Shown here: positions 34,522 to 42,671 of the stretch, in pieces
Position numbering within the stretch: position 1 is the first letter of the stretch
Layout: every line of letters begins with the position of its first letter
Assembly (NCBI GenBank): GCA_015232575.1
Contig: JADFZL010000003.1
Span: 256,001 to 320,000, forward strand
Length of the DNA stretch: 64,000 nucleotides
Direction of reading: 5' to 3'
DNA from: Candidatus Rifleibacteriota bacterium
GTDB taxonomy: Bacteria > Muiribacteriota > Ozemobacteria > Ozemobacterales > Ozemobacteraceae
Program-made: the position numbers and the translations under genes
Notes under the pieces: generated by a model
Told to the model about the DNA's origin: nothing
Seen by the model: only the letters and a program-made list of their open reading frames with translations
Databases searched by the model: none

Positions 34522-34668
34522 ATGTTAGATCAGACTATTATTGTATGGTTTCAGCGCTGGCTTATTAACACCAGACATTCTGAAATGACACTTCACGATG
34601 ATGAATATGACGAAATACACGAACCTGTAAACAATGAAGAAATGCTGGCAGAAAAAATACCTTCGTAA
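34522..34668 (+). CDS. 48-residue acidic small protein
   Basis: The start at 34522 is set by AAAGGAG eight bases upstream; the in-frame extension to 34384 has no ribosome-binding site. An amphipathic, aromatic N-terminus (MLDQTIIVWFQRWLIN) is followed by an acidic tail (DDEYDEIHEPVNNEEML). No homology recognised. A perfect 24-bp palindrome 60 bases downstream may end its transcript. Function unknown. Confidence 0.55.
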   Translation: MLDQTIIVWFQRWLINTRHSEMTLHDDEYDEIHEPVNNEEMLAEKIPS

Positions 34669-34729
34669 ATTGAATGAGGAATTTCAGAATGAAGATGAAG
34701 TTTTTGGCAGAATGCTTTTGTGATCACTA

Positions 34730-34753
34730 AACGCCGCCTATATAGGCGGCGTT
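34730..34753 (+). terminator. 24-bp perfect palindrome, probable terminator
   Basis: AACGCCGCCTAT and its exact complement ATAGGCGGCGTT abut without a spacer. The short AACTTTT that follows on the plus strand is a weak T-run, so it is either a terminator or a protein-binding palindrome. The preceding gene is the 48-residue protein. Confidence 0.5.
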
Positions 34754-34833
34754 AACTTTTGAAGAAAACTTATTTTTTTTTCCGGTTTGTCGAAGGATAT
34801 ATAAAGAAGATCTTCAAAAGGCAGGCAAAAGCA

Positions 34834-35157
34834 ATGGAAATCCAAAGTTATGTCAAATTGGACATTACAAAACCGGAAAAATCAGTAATTTCAAATTATG
34901 AAAAGGTTTCTATTCCGGAAAAAGTCCCAGGTGATCCGCTGGCAACAATAAGAAATGCAAGAGAGTCGAAAATGGCTGCTCTAATCAGTAAAGAGCCGTT
35001 TTCTGAGATACAGAACGTATTAAGAGAAGCAAACATGCTTGAAGAGACTGCAAAAGCAGAATATTTAAGAAAGAAAATGGCTGACATGGATGTATACGGA
35101 GAAGATGGAAAGCGAGCAAACCAGATAAATGCTTCTATTTTGAATTATCTGGTATGA
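34834..35157 (+). CDS. hypothetical 107-residue protein
   Basis: Start chosen at 34834 (MEIQSYVKLDITKPEKS), with an AGGCAGG purine run eight bases before; an earlier in-frame start at 34759 would add 25 residues. A Pro/Lys-rich N-terminal half is followed by a helical part (ISKEPFSEIQNVLREANMLE). No family recognised. A Ser/Pro-rich head and helical tail might resemble small regulators such as FlgM, but the alignment is too weak to claim. A strong terminator follows at 35173. Confidence 0.6.
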   Translation: MEIQSYVKLDITKPEKSVISNYEKVSIPEKVPGDPLATIRNARESKMAALISKEPFSEIQNVLREANMLEETAKAEYLRKKMADMDVYGEDGKRANQINASILNYLV

Positions 35158-35172
35158 GAAATTAATATTGAC

Positions 35173-35201
35173 AAAAAAAGAGGCCGGAGCCTCTTTTTTT
35201 T
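35173..35201. terminator. bidirectional rho-independent terminator
   Basis: GAGGC and GCCTC form a stem with a CGGA loop. Seven A lie on the left and eight or more T on the right, so it can work on both strands, ending the 107-residue gene (plus) and the ferritin gene (minus). Confidence 0.85.
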
Positions 35202-35253
35202 ATGTCGTTAATAATAATACTGTTTATGGAAAACCTTCAGATCGCTTTAATGA

Positions 35254-35748
35254 TCAGTGTTTAGCTCTTTTTGCAAGTTCACGGTCAATCATGAAAAGTC
35301 CTGATGGCATTTGTGCAACCATACTGATCTGGTCAATAATAGTTGTAATGTTTCCTTCTTCTTCAACTTGCTCTTTAACATACCAATCAAGGAAAGTTCT
35401 GGTTGCGTGATCTTTCATTTCAAAGGCAAGATCTGAAAGTTTATTAATGGATGAAGTAATGTGTCTCTCGTGCTTTAGAACTTCTTCTACAGCTGCCTGA
35501 GGACTTTTCCATTCGCGGGGCGGTTCAGCAATTGCTTTAAATATTGCTCTTGCATTTCTGTCCTGGAGATAACTGATAATCTTCATTCCGTGTCCGAGTT
35601 CTTCGTCTGCCTGAATTCTGAGCCATGAGGCAAATCCGGGGAGCTTATTATCCTGATAATATTCCGCCATCGCCATGTAAAGGTAAGCAGAATAGAATTC
35701 CTCATTAATCTGAGAATTCAACGCATCGACCATTTTTTCTGTCAACAT
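35254..35748 (-). CDS. ftnA: ferritin
   Basis: 164 residues, full length for a non-haem bacterial ferritin. All ferroxidase and third-site ligands match E. coli FtnA numbering: Glu17, Glu50, His53, Glu94, Gln127 and Glu130. It oxidises Fe(II) and stores iron in a 24-subunit shell in the cytoplasm, protecting an iron-sulfur-rich anaerobe from oxygen and peroxide. AGGAGG precedes the ATG by a few bases, and a near-consensus promoter lies about 45 bases upstream. No Fur box was recognised. Confidence 0.96.
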   Translation of the reverse strand: MLTEKMVDALNSQINEEFYSAYLYMAMAEYYQDNKLPGFASWLRIQADEELGHGMKIISYLQDRNARAIFKAIAEPPREWKSPQAAVEEVLKHERHITSSINKLSDLAFEMKDHATRTFLDWYVKEQVEEEGNITTIIDQISMVAQMPSGLFMIDRELAKRAKH

Positions 35749-35793
35749 GCAAGTCCTCCTGAAAATAATTTTTATTGATTTTGAAAACAGTAA

Positions 35794-35822
35794 ATTATAC
35801 TATATGAAAAGAAATTATGCAA
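35794..35822 (-). promoter_or_regulatory. sigma-70 promoter for ferritin
   Basis: On the minus strand TTGCAT (35822-35817) and TATAAT (35799-35794) are separated by 17 bases, 45 bases upstream of the ferritin ATG. The -10 box is a perfect match. Confidence 0.7.
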
Positions 35823-35863
35823 ATTGTTGATTTATTCATCATAACATTTAATGGGTAAAACAG

Positions 35864-36268
35864 ATGAGAATAGTAGCTAATATATTGTTAACGATTGTCC
35901 TTTGCGGACTCATATACAACTATGCCCATAAAATGCGCAGAGATATCAAATTAAGAGATTATGGAAAAGATATTAAGGCTACCATACTGGACTGTGATGA
36001 AAGAAAAGACAAATACTATGCCAAGATAGAGTACAAAATTGGCAAAAATGTTCATACTAAATTCATTTACATCACAAAAGAAAAGCCCATTAAAATCAAA
36101 GATTCAGTAAATTTACGATACCTTCCTGAAAACCCTGCTATTGTCGAAGTGAATTTTGATCCGAATAGAGTAGCCGGAAGCATGAATTATTTTTGGTTCT
36201 TTGTGGTATTTTATTTCATAATCCGTACAACGAAACTGATGGTTGACAGCTGCCGACCAAACGACTAG
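35864..36268 (+). CDS. DUF3592-like membrane protein
   Basis: 134 residues. N-terminal helix (about 3-20, IVANILLTIVLCGLIYNY), then a soluble beta-rich domain (about 30-100) with the DUF3592-like pattern KATILDCDERKDKYYAKIEY and SVNLRYLPENPAIVEV, then a C-terminal helix (about 107-124, NYFWFFVVFYFIIR). Such proteins are uncharacterised small envelope proteins. It is alone; the 320 bases after it hold no gene except the secD promoter. Confidence 0.7.
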   Translation: MRIVANILLTIVLCGLIYNYAHKMRRDIKLRDYGKDIKATILDCDERKDKYYAKIEYKIGKNVHTKFIYITKEKPIKIKDSVNLRYLPENPAIVEVNFDPNRVAGSMNYFWFFVVFYFIIRTTKLMVDSCRPND

Positions 36269-36516
36269 CCTTTCTGAGCAACGGTTTTACCTCAATATTC
36301 AGAAACCATCTTTCGCGAAAAGCAATGTACCATTTTCCTCCAAATCAGCCATATAGTGAGTTTTATTCAATGGCCTGGAGCTTCTTTATCAATTTCTTTT
36401 GTAATCTCGTTACCTTCGAACTGCATTATAAGTTTGAAAAACTTGCGAAATACAGTAGTGTTGATGAGAATTTCAGATCAATTTCAAAAATAAAAATAAT
36501 TTTTCATTAAAAAAAT

Positions 36517-36545
36517 TTGACTTGAGAGGCACACTCAAGTATAAT
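36517..36545 (+). promoter_or_regulatory. strong sigma-70 promoter for secDF with an inverted repeat in the spacer
   Basis: TTGACT (36517-36522) and a perfect TATAAT (36540-36545) are 17 bases apart, 44 bases before secD. Overlapping and inside the spacer is CTTGAG (36521-36526), seven bases, CTCAAG (36534-36539), a perfect inverted repeat that could be an operator. The rest of the gap 36269-36588 contains no convincing gene. Confidence 0.75.
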
Positions 36546-36588
36546 GCACTGTCATTATTGATGCACAAAGAAGCGGGAGTCGCTGTCA

Positions 36589-38265
36589 ATGAAAAGTCAT
36601 TACAACTTCAAAATTGGTGTAGTACTGTTTTTACTGGTTCTTTCCTTTCTTTTTACGTTTCCCTCTAGCCCTCAGTGGGAAGGTTTTTTTGGCGCGTTGT
36701 CTCTTGATGAGCAGCAGGCAGTTCCAGAAGCTATGCTGGAATACGGCTTGTCGGAAGACAACAAGGATGGCCTTTTAAAATTAAAGGCTAATCCGGCATC
36801 TGCAGTTCTGGCTAAGCTTGACTCGATGAATCAGCAGAATGTTCTGAATAACATTGCAAGTGTTGTTCGGAAGAAGCTCATCGAAGCAGGAGCCGAAGCA
36901 AAGGTTGTTAATCCGGACTATTCGAATAGAGTTATACCTATAAGAGTAACCGGTATTAAAGATGAAGAGCTGAGAAAGCTTGTACGTAAAGCACGGCTTT
37001 ATGCTACTCTTCCTACATTTTTGGGTTCCTTTTTCCCCAAATCGAAGATCACCCTTGGACTCGATCTTAAGGGCGGAATCGACCTAGTTTATCAGGTTGA
37101 TACTTCAACTGTTGCTGAAGGTGATTCGATTTCTGACGCAGTAAAGAGATCGGTTGAAATAATCCGTAACAGAATTGACATGTTCGGTGTTGCCGAGCCA
37201 AGCATTAAAGAGCAGGAAGGACATCGAATTAGAATCCAGCTGCCTGGCATGAAAGAACCTGAGAGAGTTAAAAATCTCATTCAATCAACTGCCATGCTCA
37301 AATTTCACATTGTGAAAGATCAGGCAATGTCAGCTGATCAATTGTCCGTTGATCCATCATCCGAGATTCTTTTGCCTGAATCAGGCAAATCAGGTGAACC
37401 GGGAAAATGGTATAAACTTAAAAAAGAGCCTGATGTTACTGGACGTGATCTGAAGTATGCCCAGGTCTCATTCGATGAGATGGGTGCACCGATGGTTCAC
37501 ATTTCCTTTAACATGGAAGGTGCAACAAAGTTTGCACAGGTAACCGGTCAGCATATCCATGAGCAGCTTGCAATTGTTCTTGATGGAAAAGTCCATAGTG
37601 CCCCAACCATTCAGGCAAGAATTACTGGTGGTCTCGCACAGATTACCGGTCACTTCAGCCTCGAAGAAGCACAGAATCTGGCCATCGTCCTACGCGCTGG
37701 CGCACTTCCGGCAAGCCTTATTCTTCTTGAATCAAGAGTCGTCGGTCCCACCCTTGGTCAGGAATCAATAGACGCTGGAAAAAGAGCTGGTTTGGCTGGA
37801 ATCTTTATCGTAGCAATTTACATGATTTTCTTTTATAGATTCTGCGGATTTCTGGCTGATATGGCAGTTCTTTTCAATACTCTGCTGGTTTTCTCATGTC
37901 TTGTATTTTTCGGTGGAACACTTACACTGCCCGGCATAGCTGGTTTAATATTGTCTGTCGGTATGGCCGTTGATGCAAACATAATTATATTTGAACGAAT
38001 CAAAGAAGAACTTCGAACTGGAAAGACTGTTCGGGCCTCAATCGAAGCCGGTTTCGACCGTGCCTTGTCCTGTATTATTGACTCGAACGTAACTACTATT
38101 CTTACCGTTTGTTTGTTGTATTTCTTCGGTTCTGGACCAATTAGAGGTTTTGCAACAACTCTTGGTATTGGTCTTGTTGCCAACGTATTTACAGCAATTA
38201 TTTGTGTTAAACTTGCCCTGGATCTCATCTACAGCCGGACTAAAGCGGCTACACTCAGTATTTGA
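36589..38265 (+). CDS. secD: protein translocase subunit SecD
   Basis: 558 residues. First membrane helix at about 8-25, a large periplasmic P1 region with KITLGLDLKGGIDLVYQVD near 145-165 and further beta segments to about 385, then five C-terminal helices with the SecD/SecF export domain (LAGIFIVAIYMIFFYRF, GMAVDANIIIFERIKEELR). With SecF it uses the ion gradient to pull proteins across the membrane after SecYEG. GGGAG precedes the ATG. secF follows after 36 bases and both use the promoter at 36517. Confidence 0.96.
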   Translation: MKSHYNFKIGVVLFLLVLSFLFTFPSSPQWEGFFGALSLDEQQAVPEAMLEYGLSEDNKDGLLKLKANPASAVLAKLDSMNQQNVLNNIASVVRKKLIEAGAEAKVVNPDYSNRVIPIRVTGIKDEELRKLVRKARLYATLPTFLGSFFPKSKITLGLDLKGGIDLVYQVDTSTVAEGDSISDAVKRSVEIIRNRIDMFGVAEPSIKEQEGHRIRIQLPGMKEPERVKNLIQSTAMLKFHIVKDQAMSADQLSVDPSSEILLPESGKSGEPGKWYKLKKEPDVTGRDLKYAQVSFDEMGAPMVHISFNMEGATKFAQVTGQHIHEQLAIVLDGKVHSAPTIQARITGGLAQITGHFSLEEAQNLAIVLRAGALPASLILLESRVVGPTLGQESIDAGKRAGLAGIFIVAIYMIFFYRFCGFLADMAVLFNTLLVFSCLVFFGGTLTLPGIAGLILSVGMAVDANIIIFERIKEELRTGKTVRASIEAGFDRALSCIIDSNVTTILTVCLLYFFGSGPIRGFATTLGIGLVANVFTAIICVKLALDLIYSRTKAATLSI

Positions 38266-38301
38266 TCCCGGCTAAATTCACCAAAGATACAGAGGAATAA
38301 T

Positions 38302-39213
38302 ATGAAGTTCGATTTCATGGGAAACAGGTTCAAAGCATTTGCCTTGTCAGGCACCCTAATAGTTATTTCGTTAGTTATGGTTCTTGTTCTCGGATTAAAT
38401 TATGGTATCGATTTCAAAGGCGGAAACCTCATTCAAATAAGGTTCCAGGATACCATGGATGAATTCAAGATCAGAGAAGCATTTGGAAAAATGGGGCAGT
38501 TTTATTTTACCCCTGCACAGCTTATTATTCAGGCTGTAGATGGTGGTCAGGGTCGTGAATTTATTATTCAGTATCCTGCTGCACCATCTGACGAAGAAAA
38601 ATACGCAAAACAGTATACCGACATCCTCAGAGAACTGAAGAAGGTTGCACCGTTTAACGATGATTCTCTCCAGACTTCAAATATCGGACCGACTGTTGGT
38701 TCCGAAATGAAGAATCAGGCGATGATAGCTGCTTTCCTTTCAGTTATCGGCATTCTCCTTTATCTCGCCTGGAGATTCGAAAACCAGTCGGCTGCCGGTG
38801 CAGTTCTTGCGATTTTGCATGATTTGTTCATTATTCTTGGCTTCATTGCCATTACTCGCATCGAATTCGATGTTACAGTTCTGGCTGCCGTTTTGACAAT
38901 GCTTGGATACTCAGTCAACGACTCCATCGTTGTTCTGGATCGCGTCAGAGAAAACAGACGTCTTATGAAGGACAAGAATTTGACCGAGATGATTAATGAT
39001 TCAATTAATCAAACACTTGGAAGAACAATTAATACCTCTCTTACAACTCTGTTTACCCTTGTAGCTCTTATTGTTTTTGGTGGAGCATCAATAAAGGGTT
39101 TTGCAGTTGTCCTGACAGTAGGAATAATTGTTGGAACGTATTCTTCGATTTTTGTTGCTTCTCCACTGTTGATCCATCTTGCTCCAGCCAAGAAAAAAGC
39201 TGATAAACGCTAG
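38302..39213 (+). CDS. secF: protein translocase subunit SecF
   Basis: 303 residues. Six membrane helices, N-terminal signature LNYGIDFKGGNLIQIRF, and the core motif GYSVNDSIVVLDRVRENRR with a following transmembrane region (GRTINTSLTTLFTLVALIVFGG). Partner of SecD. GAGGAATAAT lies just upstream of the ATG. A strong terminator directly follows, closing the secDF operon. Confidence 0.96.
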   Translation: MKFDFMGNRFKAFALSGTLIVISLVMVLVLGLNYGIDFKGGNLIQIRFQDTMDEFKIREAFGKMGQFYFTPAQLIIQAVDGGQGREFIIQYPAAPSDEEKYAKQYTDILRELKKVAPFNDDSLQTSNIGPTVGSEMKNQAMIAAFLSVIGILLYLAWRFENQSAAGAVLAILHDLFIILGFIAITRIEFDVTVLAAVLTMLGYSVNDSIVVLDRVRENRRLMKDKNLTEMINDSINQTLGRTINTSLTTLFTLVALIVFGGASIKGFAVVLTVGIIVGTYSSIFVASPLLIHLAPAKKKADKR

Positions 39214-39218
39214 ATATA

Positions 39219-39248
39219 AAAAAAGACCCGCTTCGGCGGGTTTTTTTA
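39219..39248 (+). terminator. rho-independent terminator after secF
   Basis: ACCCGC-TTCG-GCGGGT stem with a stable tetraloop (39226-39241), flanked by A-rich bases and followed by TTTTTTTATA. Confidence 0.92.
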
Positions 39249-39294
39249 TATCTGAAAACAGTTGTGGAAAACCGAACTATGTGGAAATGAAAAT

Positions 39295-39741
39295 ATGAAA
39301 GCTGTCGTTCAAAGAGTTGAATCAGTTGTTCTGTGTGTAGATGGAAAAGAAATATCCAGCATTTCTGAAGGACTTATCTGCTACCTTGGTGTTGCTAAAG
39401 GAGATACTGAAGAAGAATTGCTCTGGATGGTCAAAAAAGTATCAGGTCTGCGCATATTTCCTGATTCTGAAGGAAAGATGAATCTTTCGGCAATTGACCT
39501 TGGATTAAGCATACTCGTAGTTTCGCAGTTTACACTTCTTGGTGATATAAAGCGCGGTTTCAGACCAGGCTTTTCTGATGCAGAAATTCCAGAAAAAGCG
39601 AACTCAATGTATTTAAAATTCATAGAACTGCTGAAACTTGCTGGAATTAAAAGTGTTAAGGGTGGCGTATTTGGCGCAGATATGACAATAAACCAGATTA
39701 ACAGAGGGCCCGTAACAATCATTCTTGATTCAAGAGAGTAA
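39295..39741 (+). CDS. dtd: D-aminoacyl-tRNA deacylase
   Basis: 148 residues from ATG at 39295 (MKAVVQRVES, the usual family N-terminus); an upstream in-frame ATG at 39262 gives eleven non-conserved residues. Family motifs: SQFTLLGDIKRGFRPGFSDA and the C-terminal GVFGADMTINQINRGPVT, whose Gly-(cis)Pro-like pocket rejects L-amino acids. It removes D-amino acids wrongly attached to tRNA. Its 3' end overlaps the convergent membrane-protein gene by 12 bases. Confidence 0.94.
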   Translation: MKAVVQRVESVVLCVDGKEISSISEGLICYLGVAKGDTEEELLWMVKKVSGLRIFPDSEGKMNLSAIDLGLSILVVSQFTLLGDIKRGFRPGFSDAEIPEKANSMYLKFIELLKLAGIKSVKGGVFGADMTINQINRGPVTIILDSRE

Positions 39742-40188
39742 ATCGGGATCAAACAATTTTCTCTGAATATTCCTGAGAAATAATAACTTAGATTTTTTAT
39801 TCCCCAGTTTGCCTTTTCCGGTTTCTCTTATTTCAACAAGCTTGAGAATTTTGAAAAATTCTTCCTTATTTACAAGAAAAATATAAGGCGGATTACACGA
39901 CAACTCGGCTGCAATTTCTTTCAGCATCTCACCATCAGACTTTTCAATGCCTTTTGAAATAATAATCTGATGAATAATTTCCAGCTCACGTGGCTTTAAA
40001 ACAGCTTTTTTTCGCAGTGATTTTGGAATCTGAATCCAGTCAAGTTGATATGCTACAAGAATCATGAAAAGGATTGCAAGTGTAAGAAGAGTAAAAATAA
40101 CAAAATAAGGCTCAAACCATGCAGGTGAGAAATGCGCCTTCATGCCATTAACAAATTCTTCGTAACTCATTACTTCTTTTATTGGCAT
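39730..40188 (-). CDS. single-span membrane protein of unknown function
   Basis: 152 residues. One helix at about 27-46 (YFVIFTLLTLAILFMILVAY), then a cytoplasmic basic domain with LKPRELEIIHQIIISKG, ending in a Lys/Arg-rich stretch. The core resembles a small helical winged-helix-like module, without a firm match. It follows the second HEAT-repeat gene after 2 bases, so it is in the same operon and may be a membrane anchor for those proteins; this is an inference. An alternative start is the ATG at residue 7. Confidence 0.65.
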   Translation of the reverse strand: MPIKEVMSYEEFVNGMKAHFSPAWFEPYFVIFTLLTLAILFMILVAYQLDWIQIPKSLRKKAVLKPRELEIIHQIIISKGIEKSDGEMLKEIAAELSCNPPYIFLVNKEEFFKILKLVEIRETGKGKLGNKKSKLLFLRNIQRKLFDPDLLS

Positions 40189-40190
40189 AT

Positions 40191-42671
40191 TTAAATTATT
40201 CTGAAACTGATTTCCGTGATATATTTTTTTATTTCCGCTGAATTGTCTCTTCGCAATTGCGGAATATATGGCTTTAACAGATCAGGTTGAATCTTACCAA
40301 TTGCCCGCACTGCATTCAATCTTATCATATCGTTTAGATCCCGGATAAAAGGCATTATAAGGTTTACATAATCCTGGGCCCTGATTTCACCCAAAACCCA
40401 GAGCGCGCTGGCCCTCATGCCGTTATCTTTGAGAGAGAGCATTTTTCTAATCACCGGCATTATATCAATCTGTCCGATTTGCCAGGCTGCAAGAGCTGCA
40501 TTTGCACGAATTCTATTATTTGAATCTTCAAGAAATGGCAGTACAATCGACAAGGCTTCTTCTCTGCCAATACTGATTACAGCCTCAATTGTGTTTGCTC
40601 TTACTCGTTCATCAGGGTCGTTCAGAAATTCTACGAGTCTGCTTAACAACTGGTGATTTCCAATTATTCCGAGTGTCTTAACAATTGCAGCGCGAACTTT
40701 TTTGGAAGGGTCCTTCATGGCTGACAAAAGAGCATCTGTTCCACGATCGCTGACCTGAAGGTTTTCCATAATTAATACTGCACGCAGCCGGGTTTCTGGA
40801 TCAAGTGATCGTAACTCTGTTATCAAATGATCAACAAAGTTTCCGTCCAGTTTGGATATTGCCGCACCGGCGAGTTTTCTGATTTCCGGAGCAAGATTCT
40901 TAAAATTCTGAATGTATTTTGCCTGTGTCAACCGTGCAATTTCTCTTAACGCAAAATATCTGACTTCTTCTGCCGGATGATTAACCGCACGGGCAAGTTT
41001 TGAAGAAAAAGACTGAGACGCTGAAAGAGATTTTAAACCGCTCAAAGCCATTATTACAACATTTGCAGCCGGATCAACACATGCGTCGTCAAGTATTGAT
41101 TCCAGCTTTGGATGTTTGTGGCTTATTGCCAGACTAATTGCAAGTTCCCGAATTCGTGAATCCGGGTCGGAAGTTTTTTCTTCAATAATTTTCAATATGT
41201 CAAAGTTCGTTTCAGAAATCAGTTGGAGCACAGAAAGTCTTGTCTCTGCATTCTCATCATTAAGAAGATCATAAACGCTGAAAGATGGGAAAGGCTTCAT
41301 CAGAAGTTTTCGAAAACTATCCCTGTCTTCTTTTGAAAAATATTCGATACAGTGTACAAGCGGCTTGAATATTTCAGCATGAGGAAGCTTGGAGAGAGCT
41401 TTAATATATGTTTCTGCAAGTGATGGATCAGATTTTACTGATGAATAAACAAGATCAGACTTTTGTTCCGCAGGAAGTGAAATGATGTTTTTTATTGTCT
41501 CAGCATGCGCATATTCAAGCAGTTTTGGCAATGATGGAAGCATAGAATTAATGTTATTGCCTCCAACAGAAAACAAAAGTTTTCCAAAATCAGCAAGAAC
41601 TTCAGAATGGCTTTCAACAGATATGTGCTGATGCAATTCTTCAACCCAAATTTCAATCTGTTCTTTCAGAAAAGTTCTATTTGTTTCTTCTGGATCAGCT
41701 ATTCTTCTATTCGTATTTTGTGCAAGGCTGATTAAATTATCAACAACAAGTGACCTGATCTGAGGTGATGGATCATCCATCAATACCAGTGCTGGTAAAA
41801 ACATCGTCGGGTCCATTTTTCGCAGTATCTTTGTAACAAAATCTGTTCTGATTTCGCGTTTTGTAATACCAGAAGCCGCATGTATCAGGTGAGATCTTGT
41901 ATCAGATCGATTAAGAAGAATATCTTCGACAAGTTTCAAGATGTTTTTCGACGGATTAATCCGCAGCGCATCTGATACAGGTTTTATCAGTTCTTCCGTC
42001 GTGTATTCCGAAAGTGTCCGACGAATTTTAACCTGAATTGACGAGCCTCCGGTTTCCAGAAGTTCAAGGAAAAATGGAATAAAATCAGGGCGGTAGAATT
42101 TGACTATATTCTGAAATTGAAATTTCTTTAATTCCAGATCACTGCTGAGAAACATTTCTCTGGCTTTAGAAAAATAACCAGTTTCTTCAAGAAGCGATAC
42201 AATTTCAAAATACATCTGGCTATTGTGATCATCTGGAACAGATCTGATAAGTGCTCCAGTGGCTGAATCTTGAAAACAGTTCACAATGCCTTCATGAACA
42301 GTTCTTCGAAGCTCAAGATCGCTGTTTTCAAGCATCGGAATAAGAATTTCGAGTGCACTTTGAGATTGCATATTCAGAAGTGCGCCAACTGCAGCTCTTA
42401 CATTCTCTGAATCAGGCGAGGAAAGAAAACGTTTAATAAATTCAATACCTTCTTCGATTTTCCTGAGACCAATAATTTCAAGAAGAGCATTTGCATTCAC
42501 TGATTTTTCAGGATCCATGGTTCGCATGCAGCTTATAATTAGTGCGTTAAGTTCCGGATCATCTGATTTTAAAAGTTTTTCAATGGAAGCCTTTCTTTCT
42601 GCCATGCTTCCTTCAAGAAGCTGCGAAAGGAGATCTGAAGAACTTTCGGTAGAATTAAATGGCCAGATCAT
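40191..42671 (-). CDS. large HEAT-repeat protein B
   Basis: 826 residues made almost entirely of HEAT/Armadillo-like helical repeats. The C-terminal units are the most regular, each about 37 residues, with DPSKKVRAAIVKTLGIIGN, DPDERVRANTIEAVISIGR, DSNNRIRANAALAAWQIGQ and DLNDMIRLNAVRAIGKIQP. No signal peptide or membrane helix, so cytoplasmic. HEAT solenoids bind proteins or nucleic acid; no enzymatic motif is visible. The start ATG overlaps the stop of the paralogous gene upstream (ATGA). Both share the same ending layout, suggesting tandem duplication. Confidence 0.88.
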   Translation of the reverse strand: MIWPFNSTESSSDLLSQLLEGSMAERKASIEKLLKSDDPELNALIISCMRTMDPEKSVNANALLEIIGLRKIEEGIEFIKRFLSSPDSENVRAAVGALLNMQSQSALEILIPMLENSDLELRRTVHEGIVNCFQDSATGALIRSVPDDHNSQMYFEIVSLLEETGYFSKAREMFLSSDLELKKFQFQNIVKFYRPDFIPFFLELLETGGSSIQVKIRRTLSEYTTEELIKPVSDALRINPSKNILKLVEDILLNRSDTRSHLIHAASGITKREIRTDFVTKILRKMDPTMFLPALVLMDDPSPQIRSLVVDNLISLAQNTNRRIADPEETNRTFLKEQIEIWVEELHQHISVESHSEVLADFGKLLFSVGGNNINSMLPSLPKLLEYAHAETIKNIISLPAEQKSDLVYSSVKSDPSLAETYIKALSKLPHAEIFKPLVHCIEYFSKEDRDSFRKLLMKPFPSFSVYDLLNDENAETRLSVLQLISETNFDILKIIEEKTSDPDSRIRELAISLAISHKHPKLESILDDACVDPAANVVIMALSGLKSLSASQSFSSKLARAVNHPAEEVRYFALREIARLTQAKYIQNFKNLAPEIRKLAGAAISKLDGNFVDHLITELRSLDPETRLRAVLIMENLQVSDRGTDALLSAMKDPSKKVRAAIVKTLGIIGNHQLLSRLVEFLNDPDERVRANTIEAVISIGREEALSIVLPFLEDSNNRIRANAALAAWQIGQIDIMPVIRKMLSLKDNGMRASALWVLGEIRAQDYVNLIMPFIRDLNDMIRLNAVRAIGKIQPDLLKPYIPQLRRDNSAEIKKYITEISFRII

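Noticed and set aside
36325..36510. Possible 61-residue gene upstream of secD
   Set aside because: No ribosome-binding site, low-complexity AT-rich content, and it ends just before the secD promoter.
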